A DNA stretch of 64,000 nucleotides from an uncultured Dehalococcoidia bacterium (GCA_951812535.1 CATOSK010000007.1:310001-374000), one strand, 5' to 3'; positions 1 through 8,154 are shown, numbered from the stretch's first letter. Numbers and translations: made by a program. The notes: generated by a model from the letters alone, not told the origin.

Positions 1-1
1 G

Positions 2-526
2 GCACTGCCTGAGCTGATTCCGGCGGCGAGCCAGGGGACGATGAACAACCTGCTGATCGGGGGGCACGACCTGGCGCGGGACAAGCCCTTTGTCTACTAC
101 GAGACCATCGGCGGCGGGATGGGAGCGCGTCCCGAGAAGGACGGGATTTCGGGCATCCACACCCACATGACGAACACGAGCAACACTCCGGTGGAGGCGA
201 TGGAGTTCGCCTTTCCGCTGCGGCTGAAGCGTTACGCGCTAAGGCGGGGGTCCGGCGGGCGCGGGCAGCACAACGGCGGCGACGGGCTGGTGCGGGACGT
301 GGAGTTCCTGAGTCCGGCGCGGGTGACGGTGCTGTCGGAGCGGCGCAGGTTCGCTCCGCCGGGGCACCACGGGGGGCATCACGGGGAGCCGGGGGAGAAT
401 GTGCTGTTCCGCGGGGGCGTGGAGGAAGTGCAGCTTGCTGGGAAGGAGACGCTGGACGTGGAGGCGGGGGATATTCTGAGCATCCGCACGCCGGGGGGCG
501 GGGGCTGGGGAGCGCCGGAGGGGTAG
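2..526 (+). CDS. Hydantoinase B / 5-oxoprolinase family subunit, C-terminal part
   Basis: This is the last 174 residues of a HyuB-type protein; the frame is open to the left window edge, so the start lies outside. The family (with HyuA) carries out ATP-dependent ring opening of hydantoins or 5-oxoproline in the cytoplasm. Visible family features are the GTMNN segment near the edge, HTHMTNTSNTPVE, the glycine-rich RRGSGGRGQHNGGDG stretch, and the TPGGGGWG end. The internal ATG at 41 is not the start because conserved sequence (PAASQGT) precedes it. Whether the substrate is hydantoin, N-methylhydantoin or oxoproline cannot be told from this part. Confidence 0.9.
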   Translation, partial: ALPELIPAASQGTMNNLLIGGHDLARDKPFVYYETIGGGMGARPEKDGISGIHTHMTNTSNTPVEAMEFAFPLRLKRYALRRGSGGRGQHNGGDGLVRDVEFLSPARVTVLSERRRFAPPGHHGGHHGEPGENVLFRGGVEEVQLAGKETLDVEAGDILSIRTPGGGGWGAPEG

Positions 527-632
527 GGGACGGTGCGGAGACAAATGGACGGCAGTAAATTCCCGTGGATATACTCCTTCGCGACAGGGTGAGAGTAATG
601 CATCTGCCCAGGATTGACCTGCAAGGGGGGAG

Positions 633-1019
633 ATGACACAAGCAACGAGTGCGGAGGAGATTTTCACCGACGCTCACCACCTCTACGAGCAAGCGCTACG
701 GATGCTGGAACAGGGGGACACCAGGGACGCGGCGGAAAAGGCGTGGTGTGCGACTTTACGGTCGACCGACGCACTGATCATAGCCCGGACAGGCCAGGAG
801 CCCGAAACCAGCCGCCATACTTCTCAACAATTGGCCGAGCTGATTCACTCCGACGAATCAGTCAGGATGTTGCGGGGAAGATATTACACCAGCCAACGCC
901 GCTTGCATGGAGACTGTTTCTATTCGGGTTTGTGCGAACCGTTGGCCGACACGACCCGGCTGATAACGGAAACCATTGAGTACATCCGGGATGCAGAGGA
1001 GTTAGCAGGGGTCGGGTGA
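633..1019 (+). CDS. PaREP1/HEPN-like small helical protein
   Basis: The protein has 128 residues, all predicted helical, with the RRLHGDCFY segment near residue 87-95 that resembles the LHxNFY signature of PaREP1-type members of the HEPN superfamily. HEPN proteins are often RNases or partners of minimal nucleotidyltransferases, but no nucleotidyltransferase gene is adjacent and a clean RX4-6H catalytic motif is not evident. A purine-rich AAGGGGGGAG lies directly before the ATG. It is followed 270 bp later by hicBA, so it may belong to a small toxin-antitoxin cluster. Function is inferred from weak motif similarity only. Confidence 0.6.
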   Translation: MTQATSAEEIFTDAHHLYEQALRMLEQGDTRDAAEKAWCATLRSTDALIIARTGQEPETSRHTSQQLAELIHSDESVRMLRGRYYTSQRRLHGDCFYSGLCEPLADTTRLITETIEYIRDAEELAGVG

Positions 1020-1199
1020 CGGTCGGGGGTTGGGACACCATCCGTAGGGCTGGGGGGCGCCAGGGTTGGCGTCCGGCAATCCCAAGCTCAGTCTGCTAGT
1101 CCTGAACCGCAAGGCCACCAGCGGAACGTCCAGGGCGTAGCCATAAACGGGCGAGAAGCTGAAGGTACGGGAAACGAACAAAGCGGGGGGCATTCCGGG

Positions 1200-1246
1200 C
1201 AAGAGTACCTTCAAGGCAAGAGTTCCTTCCACAAGAGTTCCTTCCA
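1200..1246. repeat. Short tandem repeat, 15-bp unit
   Basis: Two exact copies of CAAGAGTTCCTTCCA (1217-1231 and 1232-1246) follow a diverged copy at 1200-1216. They lie in the non-coding gap before hicB. The rest of this 270-bp gap shows no gene. Confidence 0.8.
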
Positions 1247-1293
1247 ACCAATTGAGGCGTTGTTAGCCTGATACGGGCGTTGAGAGTTGGCCG

Positions 1294-1545
1294 ATGATAG
1301 CAAGGATTCCCCTGGTCATGGAGCCGCAACCGGAAGGGGGGTACACCGTCACCTCCCCGGCGCTGCCGGAGCTGATAACCGAAGGCGATACTATCTCGGA
1401 GTGCCTGGCAAACGCGGAGGATGCCTTTAAGGCGGTTTTGGAGATCTACGAGGAACAGGGGCGTCATCTGCCGCCAGACATCCACGTGGACGAGGACAGC
1501 GGCCCAGTGTGCGTCGAGGCCATCCTCACCGTGCCGATTCCGTGA
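1294..1545 (+). CDS. hicB: HicB-family antitoxin
   Basis: This 83-residue protein has the partial RNase H-like HicB fold: a PEGGYTVTSPALPEL strand pair, then a helix with the typical ISECLANAEDAFKAVLE pattern. HicB antitoxins neutralise the mRNA interferase HicA and often autoregulate the operon. There is no C-terminal DNA-binding extension, so any autoregulation would need another protein. The downstream hicA overlaps it by 4 bp (GTGA), so the two are translationally coupled. The order antitoxin-toxin is the less usual hicBA arrangement. Confidence 0.88.
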   Translation: MIARIPLVMEPQPEGGYTVTSPALPELITEGDTISECLANAEDAFKAVLEIYEEQGRHLPPDIHVDEDSGPVCVEAILTVPIP

Positions 1546-1754
1546 GATACCGGGAGGCCGCCCGGAAGCTGGCGCGCCTGGGATGTTACGAGGTTCCCAG
1601 GCGCGGGGGTGGCTCCCACCGAAAATGGCATAATCCCCAGGCTCAAAAAGAAGCAACCCTCCCAGACTGGGGCAACCGGGACCTGAAAGTCGGCACCATT
1701 CGCTCCGCGATCAGGCAGCTGGGCATCGACTGGACGGAGTTTCAGGAGCTATAG
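1542..1754 (+). CDS. hicA: HicA-family mRNA interferase toxin
   Basis: Starting at the GTG that overlaps the hicB stop (GTGA, 1542-1545), the protein is 70 residues, the usual HicA size. It shows the double-stranded-RNA-binding-like pattern: AARKLARLGCYEV, the GGSH segment carrying the expected catalytic histidine, a basic strand region, and the DLKVGTIRSAIRQLGI helix typical of the family. The predicted role is ribosome-independent mRNA cleavage inhibited by the upstream HicB. An in-frame ATG at 1509 lies inside hicB and is a poorer start. Confidence 0.88.
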   Translation: MRYREAARKLARLGCYEVPRRGGGSHRKWHNPQAQKEATLPDWGNRDLKVGTIRSAIRQLGIDWTEFQEL

Positions 1755-2004
1755 ATTCAGCGTCCGTCCGTCCGCCTTGGGTTGGAAGCCCAGCCCGCCC
1801 GAGCCGCGCTGCATGGGAGCCGGCAGAGTTCAAGTCCAGAATTCCTTCCACATCATCCCACATCATCGAGATGGGGGAATCAAGATGTTGCCGAATTCCC
1901 GAAGAACTCGGGTTCTTGACTGGGTCCTAGTAACGAATGTAAGGAGGGCATGACGGGGAAGATACGGGCGGAATGCGATTGTCCTGAAGGCGGTGGGAAA
2001 GCGG
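1755..2004. other. Intergenic region without a recognisable gene
   Basis: The gap from hicA to the next gene is 350 bp. Apart from the promoter-like elements at 2005-2033 no coding or RNA gene is supported. A tRNA-like TTCAAGTCC string near 1829 has no accompanying cloverleaf. Confidence 0.6.
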
Positions 2005-2033
2005 GTGGCAGACGGGGAAAAATGTCGTATAAT
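2005..2033 (+). promoter_or_regulatory. Sigma70-like promoter for the small gene at 2105
   Basis: A perfect -10 TATAAT at 2028-2033 is preceded by GTGGCA (4 of 6 matches to TTGACA) at 2005-2010 with a 17-bp spacer. It lies about 70 bp before the start of the next gene. Confidence 0.55.
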
Positions 2034-2104
2034 GGGGGCGCATTATGGGCAGGCTCGGCCTTCAGGCGGGTTCTTGCCAGATGAGATGAATGGAGGAGGA
2101 GAAT

Positions 2105-2347
2105 ATGCCGGACGTCTACTACGCCAGGGTAAGCAACTTCCTGTCCGACTCCCGCGACAGGACCATCGTGACGGGTGACAACGAAGAGGATGTCCTGAAC
2201 AAGGTGTACGATTACCTGAGGAGCGATGAGGCCCGGTCCCGCTACCCAGCGGTCACCGACCCCACGGAGCTGGAGAACAACATCCGCCGGTGCATCTTCA
2301 AGAAGGGCACGAAGGTGTTCGCGACCCGGGCACCGCAGGAACACTAG
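2105..2347 (+). CDS. Conserved small hypothetical protein, 80 aa
   Basis: The ATG at 2105 is chosen because a strong GGAGGAGG lies 6 bp upstream; an ATG at 2090 would place the ribosome binding site inside the gene. The protein begins MPDVYYARVSNFLSD, is acidic to neutral, and has alternating strand/helix character without signal peptide or membrane segment. It stands alone between its own promoter (2005-2033) and an excellent intrinsic terminator (2381-2410), so it is a monocistronic transcription unit. I do not recognise the family. Confidence 0.75.
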   Translation: MPDVYYARVSNFLSDSRDRTIVTGDNEEDVLNKVYDYLRSDEARSRYPAVTDPTELENNIRRCIFKKGTKVFATRAPQEH

Positions 2348-2380
2348 AGCGTTCCTGACACCCATTCAGTAAGACCACCA

Positions 2381-2410
2381 AAGCCCCGGAACACTCCGGG
2401 GCTTTTCATT
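2381..2410 (+). terminator. Rho-independent terminator
   Basis: A perfect 10-bp stem AAGCCCCGGA / TCCGGGGCTT encloses an ACAC loop and is followed by TTCATTT. It closes the gene at 2105-2347. Confidence 0.85.
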
Positions 2411-2458
2411 TGGGACCGAATCCCGTTTCCTGGACCGGATAGCGCTCCGGCCGGATGT

Positions 2459-2803
2459 CTAGTTGCCGTCGTCGAAGCTGACGATGATGATGGCGTTGGC
2501 GATGAGGGTGCCGTCGTCACCGCCGTCGTTGAGGACTTCGAGGCCCCCGGGAACGACGTTGATGTGGCCGGTGCCGTGGGGCAGGACGGACAGCACGGCG
2601 TCGCCGTCGACCTTGCCGGGCTGGGGAACGCCGATGGTGACATCGACCCGCATTTCATCGGCGGTCTTGCCGATAAGCCGCTGGAACCCGAGGCTGCTGT
2701 GGTGGATGGCGTCGAAGACCGCGCGTTGAGCGGCAGAAGTGTAGTCCAAGCCGTGGACGTCAACGCCCATCCCCATCTCAGTTACACATCGAACCAAAGC
2801 CAT
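2459..2803 (-). CDS. Lin0512 family protein
   Basis: This is 114 residues, the normal family length. Diagnostic segments are the N-terminal EMGMGVDVHGLDYTSAAQRA and the C-terminal GGDDGTLIANAIIIVSFDDG, with a VTIGVPQPGKVD core. Lin0512 proteins are conserved, cytosolic and without a settled function; their fold resembles ring-forming small enzymes. It is convergent with the preceding gene and divergent from modA, with about 195 bp between. Confidence 0.85.
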   Translation of the reverse strand: MALVRCVTEMGMGVDVHGLDYTSAAQRAVFDAIHHSSLGFQRLIGKTADEMRVDVTIGVPQPGKVDGDAVLSVLPHGTGHINVVPGGLEVLNDGGDDGTLIANAIIIVSFDDGN

Positions 2804-2998
2804 TTCTAATCACCTCTCGTTGACCGGATGCAGGACTATCCTGTTGTCGGCGCGGCGGCGGTACGGATCACATGCCGCCAGCGTGAACCATTAGACCCCA
2901 GGGCCGGGAAGCCGTCAAGTTGGGATGGTGGGGCAAGCGGCAGGCCCTTCCCCGCGGGCGGGGCCTCCGGTATATTTAACGCCGTTGTTTGCGGGATT

Positions 2999-3898
2999 AT
3001 GGGTCGATGCAGTCTGATGAGTCCGGTTTTCGCCCTGGGGGCCGCGGCGGCGATGTTGCTGCTGGGCGGAGCCGGGTGCTCCAGCGCCGCCTCGGCGGGG
3101 GAGGGGGACCGGGTGGAACTGGTGGTGTTCGCCGCGGCGTCGCTGACGGACGCCTTTCGGGAGATCGCGGCGGATTTTGAGGCGGCGAACCCGGGTGTGG
3201 AGGTAGTCCTGAATCTTGCGGGAAGCCAACGGCTGCGGGCGCAACTGGAACACGGGGCGAAGGCGGACCTGTTCGCTCCGGCGGACGGGGAACACGCGGA
3301 TGCAATCGTCGCGGCGGGTCTGTCCCGGGGCGAGCCGGTGGATTTCGCACTGAACCGGCTGGCGGTCATCGTATCAAGAACGACGGAAGGAAGCAGGGAT
3401 GCGCGCAGCCTGGGCGATGCGGGGATGCGGGTTGTGCTGGCCCATGCGGCAGTGCCGGTGGGAAGATACACGCGGGATATGCTGGCCAACCTGGAGTCGG
3501 AGCCTGGGTTTCCTCAAGATTTCGCGGAGCGGGTGACGGCCAACGTGGTGTCGGAGGAGCCCAACGTGCGCCGGGTGGCGCAAAAGGTGGCCCTGGGAGA
3601 CGCGGACATGGGAGTCGTGTACCACACCGACGCAGTCTCGCCGGACATATCTCCTTCGGTACGGGTGGCGCCAGTGCCGGCGAAGGCCAACGTCGCGGCC
3701 CGGTATCCGGTGGTCCGGCTCAAGGATGGCAGGGAGCCGGAAGCAGCGTCCCGGTTTGTGGGATACCTGCTTTCCGGCCCGGGGCAAGGCACACTGGCAA
3801 GGCACGGGTTCGTCCCGGTCCCGGGTACGGCGGTGAAGGTACGGAGTACGGAGGCCGCACCGGGAGAACTCTCCAGTCCAATCTCCAGTCCAGGATGA
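2999..3898 (+). CDS. modA: Molybdate ABC transporter substrate-binding lipoprotein
   Basis: ModA captures molybdate (or tungstate) outside the membrane for ModBC. From the ATG at 2999 it has 299 residues: a lipoprotein signal peptide ending in GGAGC (lipidated Cys27), then the family signature VVFAAASLTDAF, the GSQRLRAQLEHGAKADLFAPAD oxyanion-site region and a typical two-lobe periplasmic fold. An ATG at 3020 is an alternative start that keeps the signal peptide. The open frame runs further upstream but has no signal there. The last codons contain a 12-bp duplication (TCTCCAGTCCA at 3870-3880 and 3882-3892). The stop overlaps the modB start (ATGA). Confidence 0.92.
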   Translation: MGRCSLMSPVFALGAAAAMLLLGGAGCSSAASAGEGDRVELVVFAAASLTDAFREIAADFEAANPGVEVVLNLAGSQRLRAQLEHGAKADLFAPADGEHADAIVAAGLSRGEPVDFALNRLAVIVSRTTEGSRDARSLGDAGMRVVLAHAAVPVGRYTRDMLANLESEPGFPQDFAERVTANVVSEEPNVRRVAQKVALGDADMGVVYHTDAVSPDISPSVRVAPVPAKANVAARYPVVRLKDGREPEAASRFVGYLLSGPGQGTLARHGFVPVPGTAVKVRSTEAAPGELSSPISSPG

Positions 3899-4710
3899 GG
3901 TCCCGGGGTCCGTCTTCATCCACGATATGGGCACCGGCCGGCCTGTCGGCGACCCTGGTTTACGTTGCCTTCGTCGGGGTGCCGGTTCTGGGGTTGCTGA
4001 TCAAGGCGGCCCAGCAGGACGGCTTCGGGGAAAGCCTGGCGAGTCCCCTGACCGTGCAGGCGCTGCGGTTGTCCCTGCAGACCAGCGCAATCAGCGTGGC
4101 GGTGATGGTGGCGTTCGGGACTCCCTTTGCGCTGTTCCTGGCTAGGAGCGAATCCCGCATGGCGCGGGCGGTGGACGTGCTGGTGGAGCTTCCCATCGTG
4201 CTGCCGCCGGTGGTGGTGGGGCTGGCGATGCTGATGGCCTTCGGAAGGCAGGGCATCCTGGGGGAACCGCTGGCGTCGGCGGGAATAGACCTTCCCTTCA
4301 CGACGACGGCGGTGGTCTTCGCGCAGGTTTTCGTGGCGGCCCCGTTCTACATCCGGTCGGCCAAGCTGGGGTTTCAATCCGTTCCAGGCGAATTCGAGGA
4401 CATTTCCCAGACGCTGGGGGTGTCGCCGTTGATGACGTTCTGGCGGCTGACGCTGCCGCTGGCAGCGCCGTCGCTGCTGGGAGGACTGGCGTTGGGGTGG
4501 GCGAGGGCCATCTCGGAATTCGGGGCGACGATCATGTTCGCGGGCAACCTTCCGGGGAGGACGCAGACGATGCCGCTGGCCATCCTGACGGCGCTGGAGA
4601 GCGACCTGGGATCGGCGCTGGCGTTGTCCGCGATGCTGCTGGCCGGGTCGGCGCTGGTGCTGGTGGTGCTGGGACTGGCGGCGCGGCGGAACTGGCAGGG
4701 CCGGCTATGA
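3895..4710 (+). CDS. modB: Molybdate ABC transporter permease
   Basis: This 271-residue inner-membrane protein has about six hydrophobic segments. The permease-ATPase coupling (EAA-like) region reads EFEDISQTLGVSPLMTFWRLTLP, followed by LALGWARAISEFGATIMFAGN, typical of ModB/CysTW permeases. It is translated from an ATG overlapping the modA stop and itself overlaps modC by ATGA, so the three genes form a tightly coupled operon. Confidence 0.95.
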   Translation: MRSRGPSSSTIWAPAGLSATLVYVAFVGVPVLGLLIKAAQQDGFGESLASPLTVQALRLSLQTSAISVAVMVAFGTPFALFLARSESRMARAVDVLVELPIVLPPVVVGLAMLMAFGRQGILGEPLASAGIDLPFTTTAVVFAQVFVAAPFYIRSAKLGFQSVPGEFEDISQTLGVSPLMTFWRLTLPLAAPSLLGGLALGWARAISEFGATIMFAGNLPGRTQTMPLAILTALESDLGSALALSAMLLAGSALVLVVLGLAARRNWQGRL

Positions 4711-5819
4711 CAACCGGATGGGTGGAGTACCGGCTGGGGGCCTTTGTCCTGGAAACTTCGTGGGAAACGGAGCCCGGGGAGGTGCTGGTGCTGTTCGGGC
4801 CGTCGGGGGCGGGCAAGACGACGACGCTGCGGGCCATCGCCGGGCTGGCGCGTCCCGACCGGGGCCGGATCGAGGTGGGGCGTCAACTGGTCTACGAGAG
4901 CGGGAGCGGGACGTGGGTGCCGCCCCACAAGCGACGGGTGGGGTACATGACCCAGGACTACCACCTGTTTCCCCACCTGACGGTCCGGGACAATATCGGC
5001 TACGGGCTGCGGGGGAGACCCAAAGCAGAGCGGGGGGATGCCGTGGGGGCGCTGCTGGAGTCGCTCCGGCTGACGGACCTGGCGGAGCGCCGGACGTGGG
5101 AGCTGTCAGGAGGGCAGGCGCAGCGGGTGGCGCTGGCGCGGGCGCTGGCGGTCAATCCGGCGGTGCTGCTTCTGGACGAGCCGTTCTCGTCGCTGGACGG
5201 CGAACTGAGGCGGACGCTGCGGGGAGAGATCCGGGGCGTCCTGGCGCGGGCGAACATTCCGGTCATCATGGTTACCCACGACCGGGAGGAGGCGCTGGCG
5301 CTGGGTGATACGGTGCAGGTGATCGATGAGGGGCGGACGCTGGAGCGGGGGGAGCCGTTGGATGTGCTGGGGCAGCCGGGGCAGGGCCGCCTGGCCCGGC
5401 TGGTGGGGGTGGAAAACGTCCTGCCAATGCGGGTGGCGGCGCGGAACCCGCGGGATGGTACCATGGAGTGCGTTGTCCGGGACGAGGCGGATGAGCCAGC
5501 AGGACGGTTCCGGCTGGAAGCGCCGATCAGCGATTTCGAGGAGGGTGAGGGGGTAACGGTGGGACTGCGGGCGTCGGACGTGATCCTGGCGACGGAAAGG
5601 CTGGTGAGCTCGTCGGCGCGGAACCAGGCCAGGGGTACGGTGACCGGGGTGGAGCTGCGCCCTCCCGGGTACCAGGTGACGCTGGACTGCAGCGGGGTGG
5701 CCCTGCAATGCCACATCACGGGAAGCTCGCTGACGGAGATGGGAATACATCCGGGGCAGGCGTTGTGGGCGGTGTTCAAGGCGTCGTCGTGCTTCCTGGT
5801 TGAAGACGACCAAGGTTGA
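4707..5819 (+). CDS. modC: Molybdate ABC transporter ATP-binding protein
   Basis: The start is the ATG overlapping the modB stop, giving 370 residues; the frame is open 210 bp further upstream, but only inside modB. Visible are Walker A GPSGAGKT (31-38), the LSGGQ signature (133-137), Walker B LLLDEP (D157, E158) and the switch histidine in VTHDREEAL. The C-terminal third is a TOBE/MOP-type regulatory domain that binds oxyanion. The stop codon lies within the first of two 16-bp tandem copies (5798-5829), so the C-terminus may vary by slippage. Confidence 0.94.
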   Translation: MTTGWVEYRLGAFVLETSWETEPGEVLVLFGPSGAGKTTTLRAIAGLARPDRGRIEVGRQLVYESGSGTWVPPHKRRVGYMTQDYHLFPHLTVRDNIGYGLRGRPKAERGDAVGALLESLRLTDLAERRTWELSGGQAQRVALARALAVNPAVLLLDEPFSSLDGELRRTLRGEIRGVLARANIPVIMVTHDREEALALGDTVQVIDEGRTLERGEPLDVLGQPGQGRLARLVGVENVLPMRVAARNPRDGTMECVVRDEADEPAGRFRLEAPISDFEEGEGVTVGLRASDVILATERLVSSSARNQARGTVTGVELRPPGYQVTLDCSGVALQCHITGSSLTEMGIHPGQALWAVFKASSCFLVEDDQG

Positions 5820-5892
5820 AGACGACCAAGCATCGAACTGACGGACACAAGCATCGAACTGACGGACACAAGCATCGAACTGACGGACAGGA
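5798..5892. repeat. Two adjoining short tandem repeats at the modC 3' end
   Basis: A 16-bp unit (GGTTGAAGACGACCAA) occurs twice at 5798-5829, then a 21-bp unit starting GCATCGAACTGACGGAC occurs three times at 5830-5892, the last copy slightly changed. The array fills the space between modC and the HAD gene. Confidence 0.95.
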
Positions 5893-5907
5893 GATTGGAG
5901 CGGTTTA

Positions 5908-6567
5908 ATGGGCGAGTACCAGGGGATTCTTTTTGACATGGACGGGGTGCTGGTGGACAGCGAGCCTCTGTTCCTGCGGGCGATCAACCGGATCGTGACG
6001 GAGACGGGGAACGATCCCGTCTCGGAGGACGAGAACGAGGAGCACCTGCTGGGAACGACGGTGGAGGGAACGTGGGAGGAGCTGAAGAAGATACGGCGCC
6101 TGCCGGACAGCATAGAGTCTTACATTGAACGTTACGACGCGGTGGTGCGGGAGGTGCTTTTCCATGATCTGGTCCCGCAGCCGGGAGTGAAGCGGTTGGT
6201 GGAGGAGTGCGAACGGCGGGGGCTGCCCAAGGCGGTGGCGTCCTCGTCCCGGAGGGACTGGGTGGAGCTGAAGCTGGAAGCCATCGGGCTGCAGGGACGG
6301 TTCAACGCGGTGCTGGGAGGGAACGATGTGGTGAACGGCAAGCCGGATCCCGAGATCTACCTGAAGGCGGCGGAAAGTTTGGGGCTGGCGGCGGAGTCGT
6401 GCATCGCCATCGAGGACTCTCCCATCGGGATTGAGGCGGCGGCAAGCTCGGGGGCATTCACCATAGCAGTCCGCACGTATTTTACGAGGAACCTGGATAT
6501 TTCCCGGGCGAACCTGATAGTGGACAGCCTGGAGGAGTTCGACTACTCGCTGCTGGCCGGGGAGTAG
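5908..6567 (+). CDS. HAD-IA hydrolase, beta-phosphoglucomutase-like
   Basis: This is 219 residues, typical of subfamily IA. The catalytic DMDGVLVDSE gives nucleophile D10 and acid/base D12; a helical cap follows (residues 16-90). Motif II is in VASSSRRDW, the motif III lysine in NGKPDPEIYLKAA and the acidic motif IV in AIEDSPIGIEAA. Such enzymes dephosphorylate or isomerise sugar phosphates; the exact substrate is unknown. The start follows GGAG-type sequence about 10 bp upstream. It is followed directly by a mobile palindromic element and an IS. Confidence 0.9.
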   Translation: MGEYQGILFDMDGVLVDSEPLFLRAINRIVTETGNDPVSEDENEEHLLGTTVEGTWEELKKIRRLPDSIESYIERYDAVVREVLFHDLVPQPGVKRLVEECERRGLPKAVASSSRRDWVELKLEAIGLQGRFNAVLGGNDVVNGKPDPEIYLKAAESLGLAAESCIAIEDSPIGIEAAASSGAFTIAVRTYFTRNLDISRANLIVDSLEEFDYSLLAGE

Positions 6568-6568
6568 C

Positions 6569-6725
6569 TAAGAAACTATCTCAAAACGTACACTCCGAAA
6601 CCAGACCGAAACCAGAAACCCGCGAAAGGGGAACGACCGGGGTCTGGATTCCCGCCTGCGCGGGAATGACGGGAGGGAAACGTGGGAGTCCCGGCTACGC
6701 TCACTTGTTTTGAGATAGTTACTAA
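6569..6725. repeat. MITE-like palindromic element with terminal inverted repeats
   Basis: The ends carry AACTATCTCAAAAC (6574-6587) and its reverse complement GTTTTGAGATAGTT (6707-6720); extending outward, 17 of 19 bases pair. In the middle lies a 40-bp palindromic core (6634-6673) with arms ATTCCCGC/GCGGGAAT. The same 40 bp recur exactly at 61833-61872 and with three changes at 57895-57934. The element encodes nothing and starts 2 bp after the HAD stop codon. Confidence 0.75.
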
Positions 6726-8133
6726 TACTACAGTCGCAGATTTGATAGACGCCGTTTGTAGTGACATCGTTGGGCTCTGGCCTGGTGGCGGCGTCTCCAC
6801 CACGACCAGTACAGGATGAAATCCGGTGGTTGGTTCTCTGTCCATACCAAGCGTGTGAGTAGCCGCCGCACCTCCGGGACAGTCACGGGAATCAACTCTT
6901 CACCGGGACCGTAGTGGCCCCCTTTTCTCCCTGCTCCAATGCATGATGCCTGATTACCATCAGATAGGCGTGAGCCAGCATGGCCAGGGTGATGTGCCGG
7001 TACCAGCCGTCCCACCGCCGCACCTCGTACTGGTCCAGTCCCACCTCCCCCTTCGCCTGCTCAAAGCATTCCTCTATGGCCCACCGGGTCCCGGCGACTC
7101 TCACCAACTCCTCCAAGGCCGTCTCCGCCGGGCCGAAGCAAACGTAATAGGCCAACTCGTCGGGCTTGGCGATGCTCCGGCGGGCCAGTAGCCAGTGGCC
7201 CTTGCCCGGTTCCCTCAGGGGCCGTATGTCCACTGCGGCCCAATCATAGATCCGTGGTCCCTTGGCGCCATTCCCAGCGCTGCACCGCACCCAAGCGGAT
7301 TCCGCAACCCCGGACGCCAGACGGTCCGCTCTCATCTGCAGCGGTCCTTTGTCCGTCAAAGCCCACAGCTTCTCGTTGCTCTTGATGGCCATCACATGCG
7401 GAATCTCCTCACGTTCCAGCCACAGCCGCAGGTTGCGATCACTGCCGTAGACCTCGTCCCCAGTAAACCAGGCGAAGGGAACACCCGCTTCCAGCGCCCG
7501 CCCCAGCATCAGTTGCGCCAGTTGCGGTTTGGTACGGAAGCGGACACTCTCCGGCACTCCGGCTTCCCGCCGCCGCTCCCAGTCGTCCGCCCACACCCGG
7601 GGCAGGTACAACTCCCGGTCCAGCAATGCCCTGCCCTTGGCTCCGGCATAGGCCAGGAACACCGCAACCTGACAGTTTTCGATCCGGCCCGCCGTCCCGC
7701 TGTACTGCCGCTGCACCCCGGCTGACTTGTCGCCCTTCTTGAGAAACCCCGTCTCGTCCACCACCACTACTCCGTCGGCACCGCCCAGATGCTCCACCAC
7801 GTAGTCCCTGAGGTCATCGCGTACCAGGTCCGCGTCCCAGATGTACGTGGACAGCAGGTGGTGTACCCCATAGGGGGTGGCGTCGCCAGCTTGTTCTGCC
7901 AGTTGCCAGCCGTTCTTGCGTTCCACCGGGCTGAGTAGTCCTCGCAGATAGGCCAGAGCCCGGCGGCGCGGCTCCGGCCGCCGGAACCGGCCGGCGATGC
8001 ACTGGTGCATCTCCTCGATGCCATTGGCCCACCGGGCCACTTCCGCAACCTCATCACTCCCAACAACCACTGCCTCACCTCTCCACCAGACAACTGCTCC
8101 AATTCTACCTGTTCTTAATCTGCGACTGTAGTA
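6726..8133 (-). mobile_element. IS701-family insertion sequence, complete
   Basis: The element is 1,408 bp with perfect 17-bp terminal inverted repeats TACTACAGTCGCAGATT (6726-6742, and inverted at 8117-8133). It is flanked on both sides by CTAA (6722-6725 and 8134-8137), a 4-bp target duplication that fits the YTAR target reported for this family. One transposase gene fills it. Intact ends, duplication and open frame suggest recent, possibly still active, insertion. The 149 bp between the left repeat and the transposase stop hold no gene. Confidence 0.93.
6892..8070 (-). CDS. IS701-family DDE transposase
   Basis: This is 392 residues from a GTG start preceded by GGAGAGG. The RNase H-like catalytic triad is visible: D105 in VVVVDETGFLKKG, D205 in FTGDEVYG and E333 in WAIEECFEQAKGEVGLDQYE. 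The C-terminal RRWDGWYRHITLAMLAHA is typical of IS701 transposases. The protein cuts and pastes the element at 6726-8133. The gene is uninterrupted. Upstream DNA within the element is too short for a long promoter, so expression is probably low. Confidence 0.93.
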   Translation of the reverse strand: MVVGSDEVAEVARWANGIEEMHQCIAGRFRRPEPRRRALAYLRGLLSPVERKNGWQLAEQAGDATPYGVHHLLSTYIWDADLVRDDLRDYVVEHLGGADGVVVVDETGFLKKGDKSAGVQRQYSGTAGRIENCQVAVFLAYAGAKGRALLDRELYLPRVWADDWERRREAGVPESVRFRTKPQLAQLMLGRALEAGVPFAWFTGDEVYGSDRNLRLWLEREEIPHVMAIKSNEKLWALTDKGPLQMRADRLASGVAESAWVRCSAGNGAKGPRIYDWAAVDIRPLREPGKGHWLLARRSIAKPDELAYYVCFGPAETALEELVRVAGTRWAIEECFEQAKGEVGLDQYEVRRWDGWYRHITLAMLAHAYLMVIRHHALEQGEKGATTVPVKS

Positions 8134-8154
8134 CTAAGAAGCTCTCAGCCGGGG

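Noticed and set aside
1820..1850. tRNA-like TTCAAGTCC string
   Set aside because: The surrounding sequence does not form acceptor, D or anticodon stems, so no tRNA is called.
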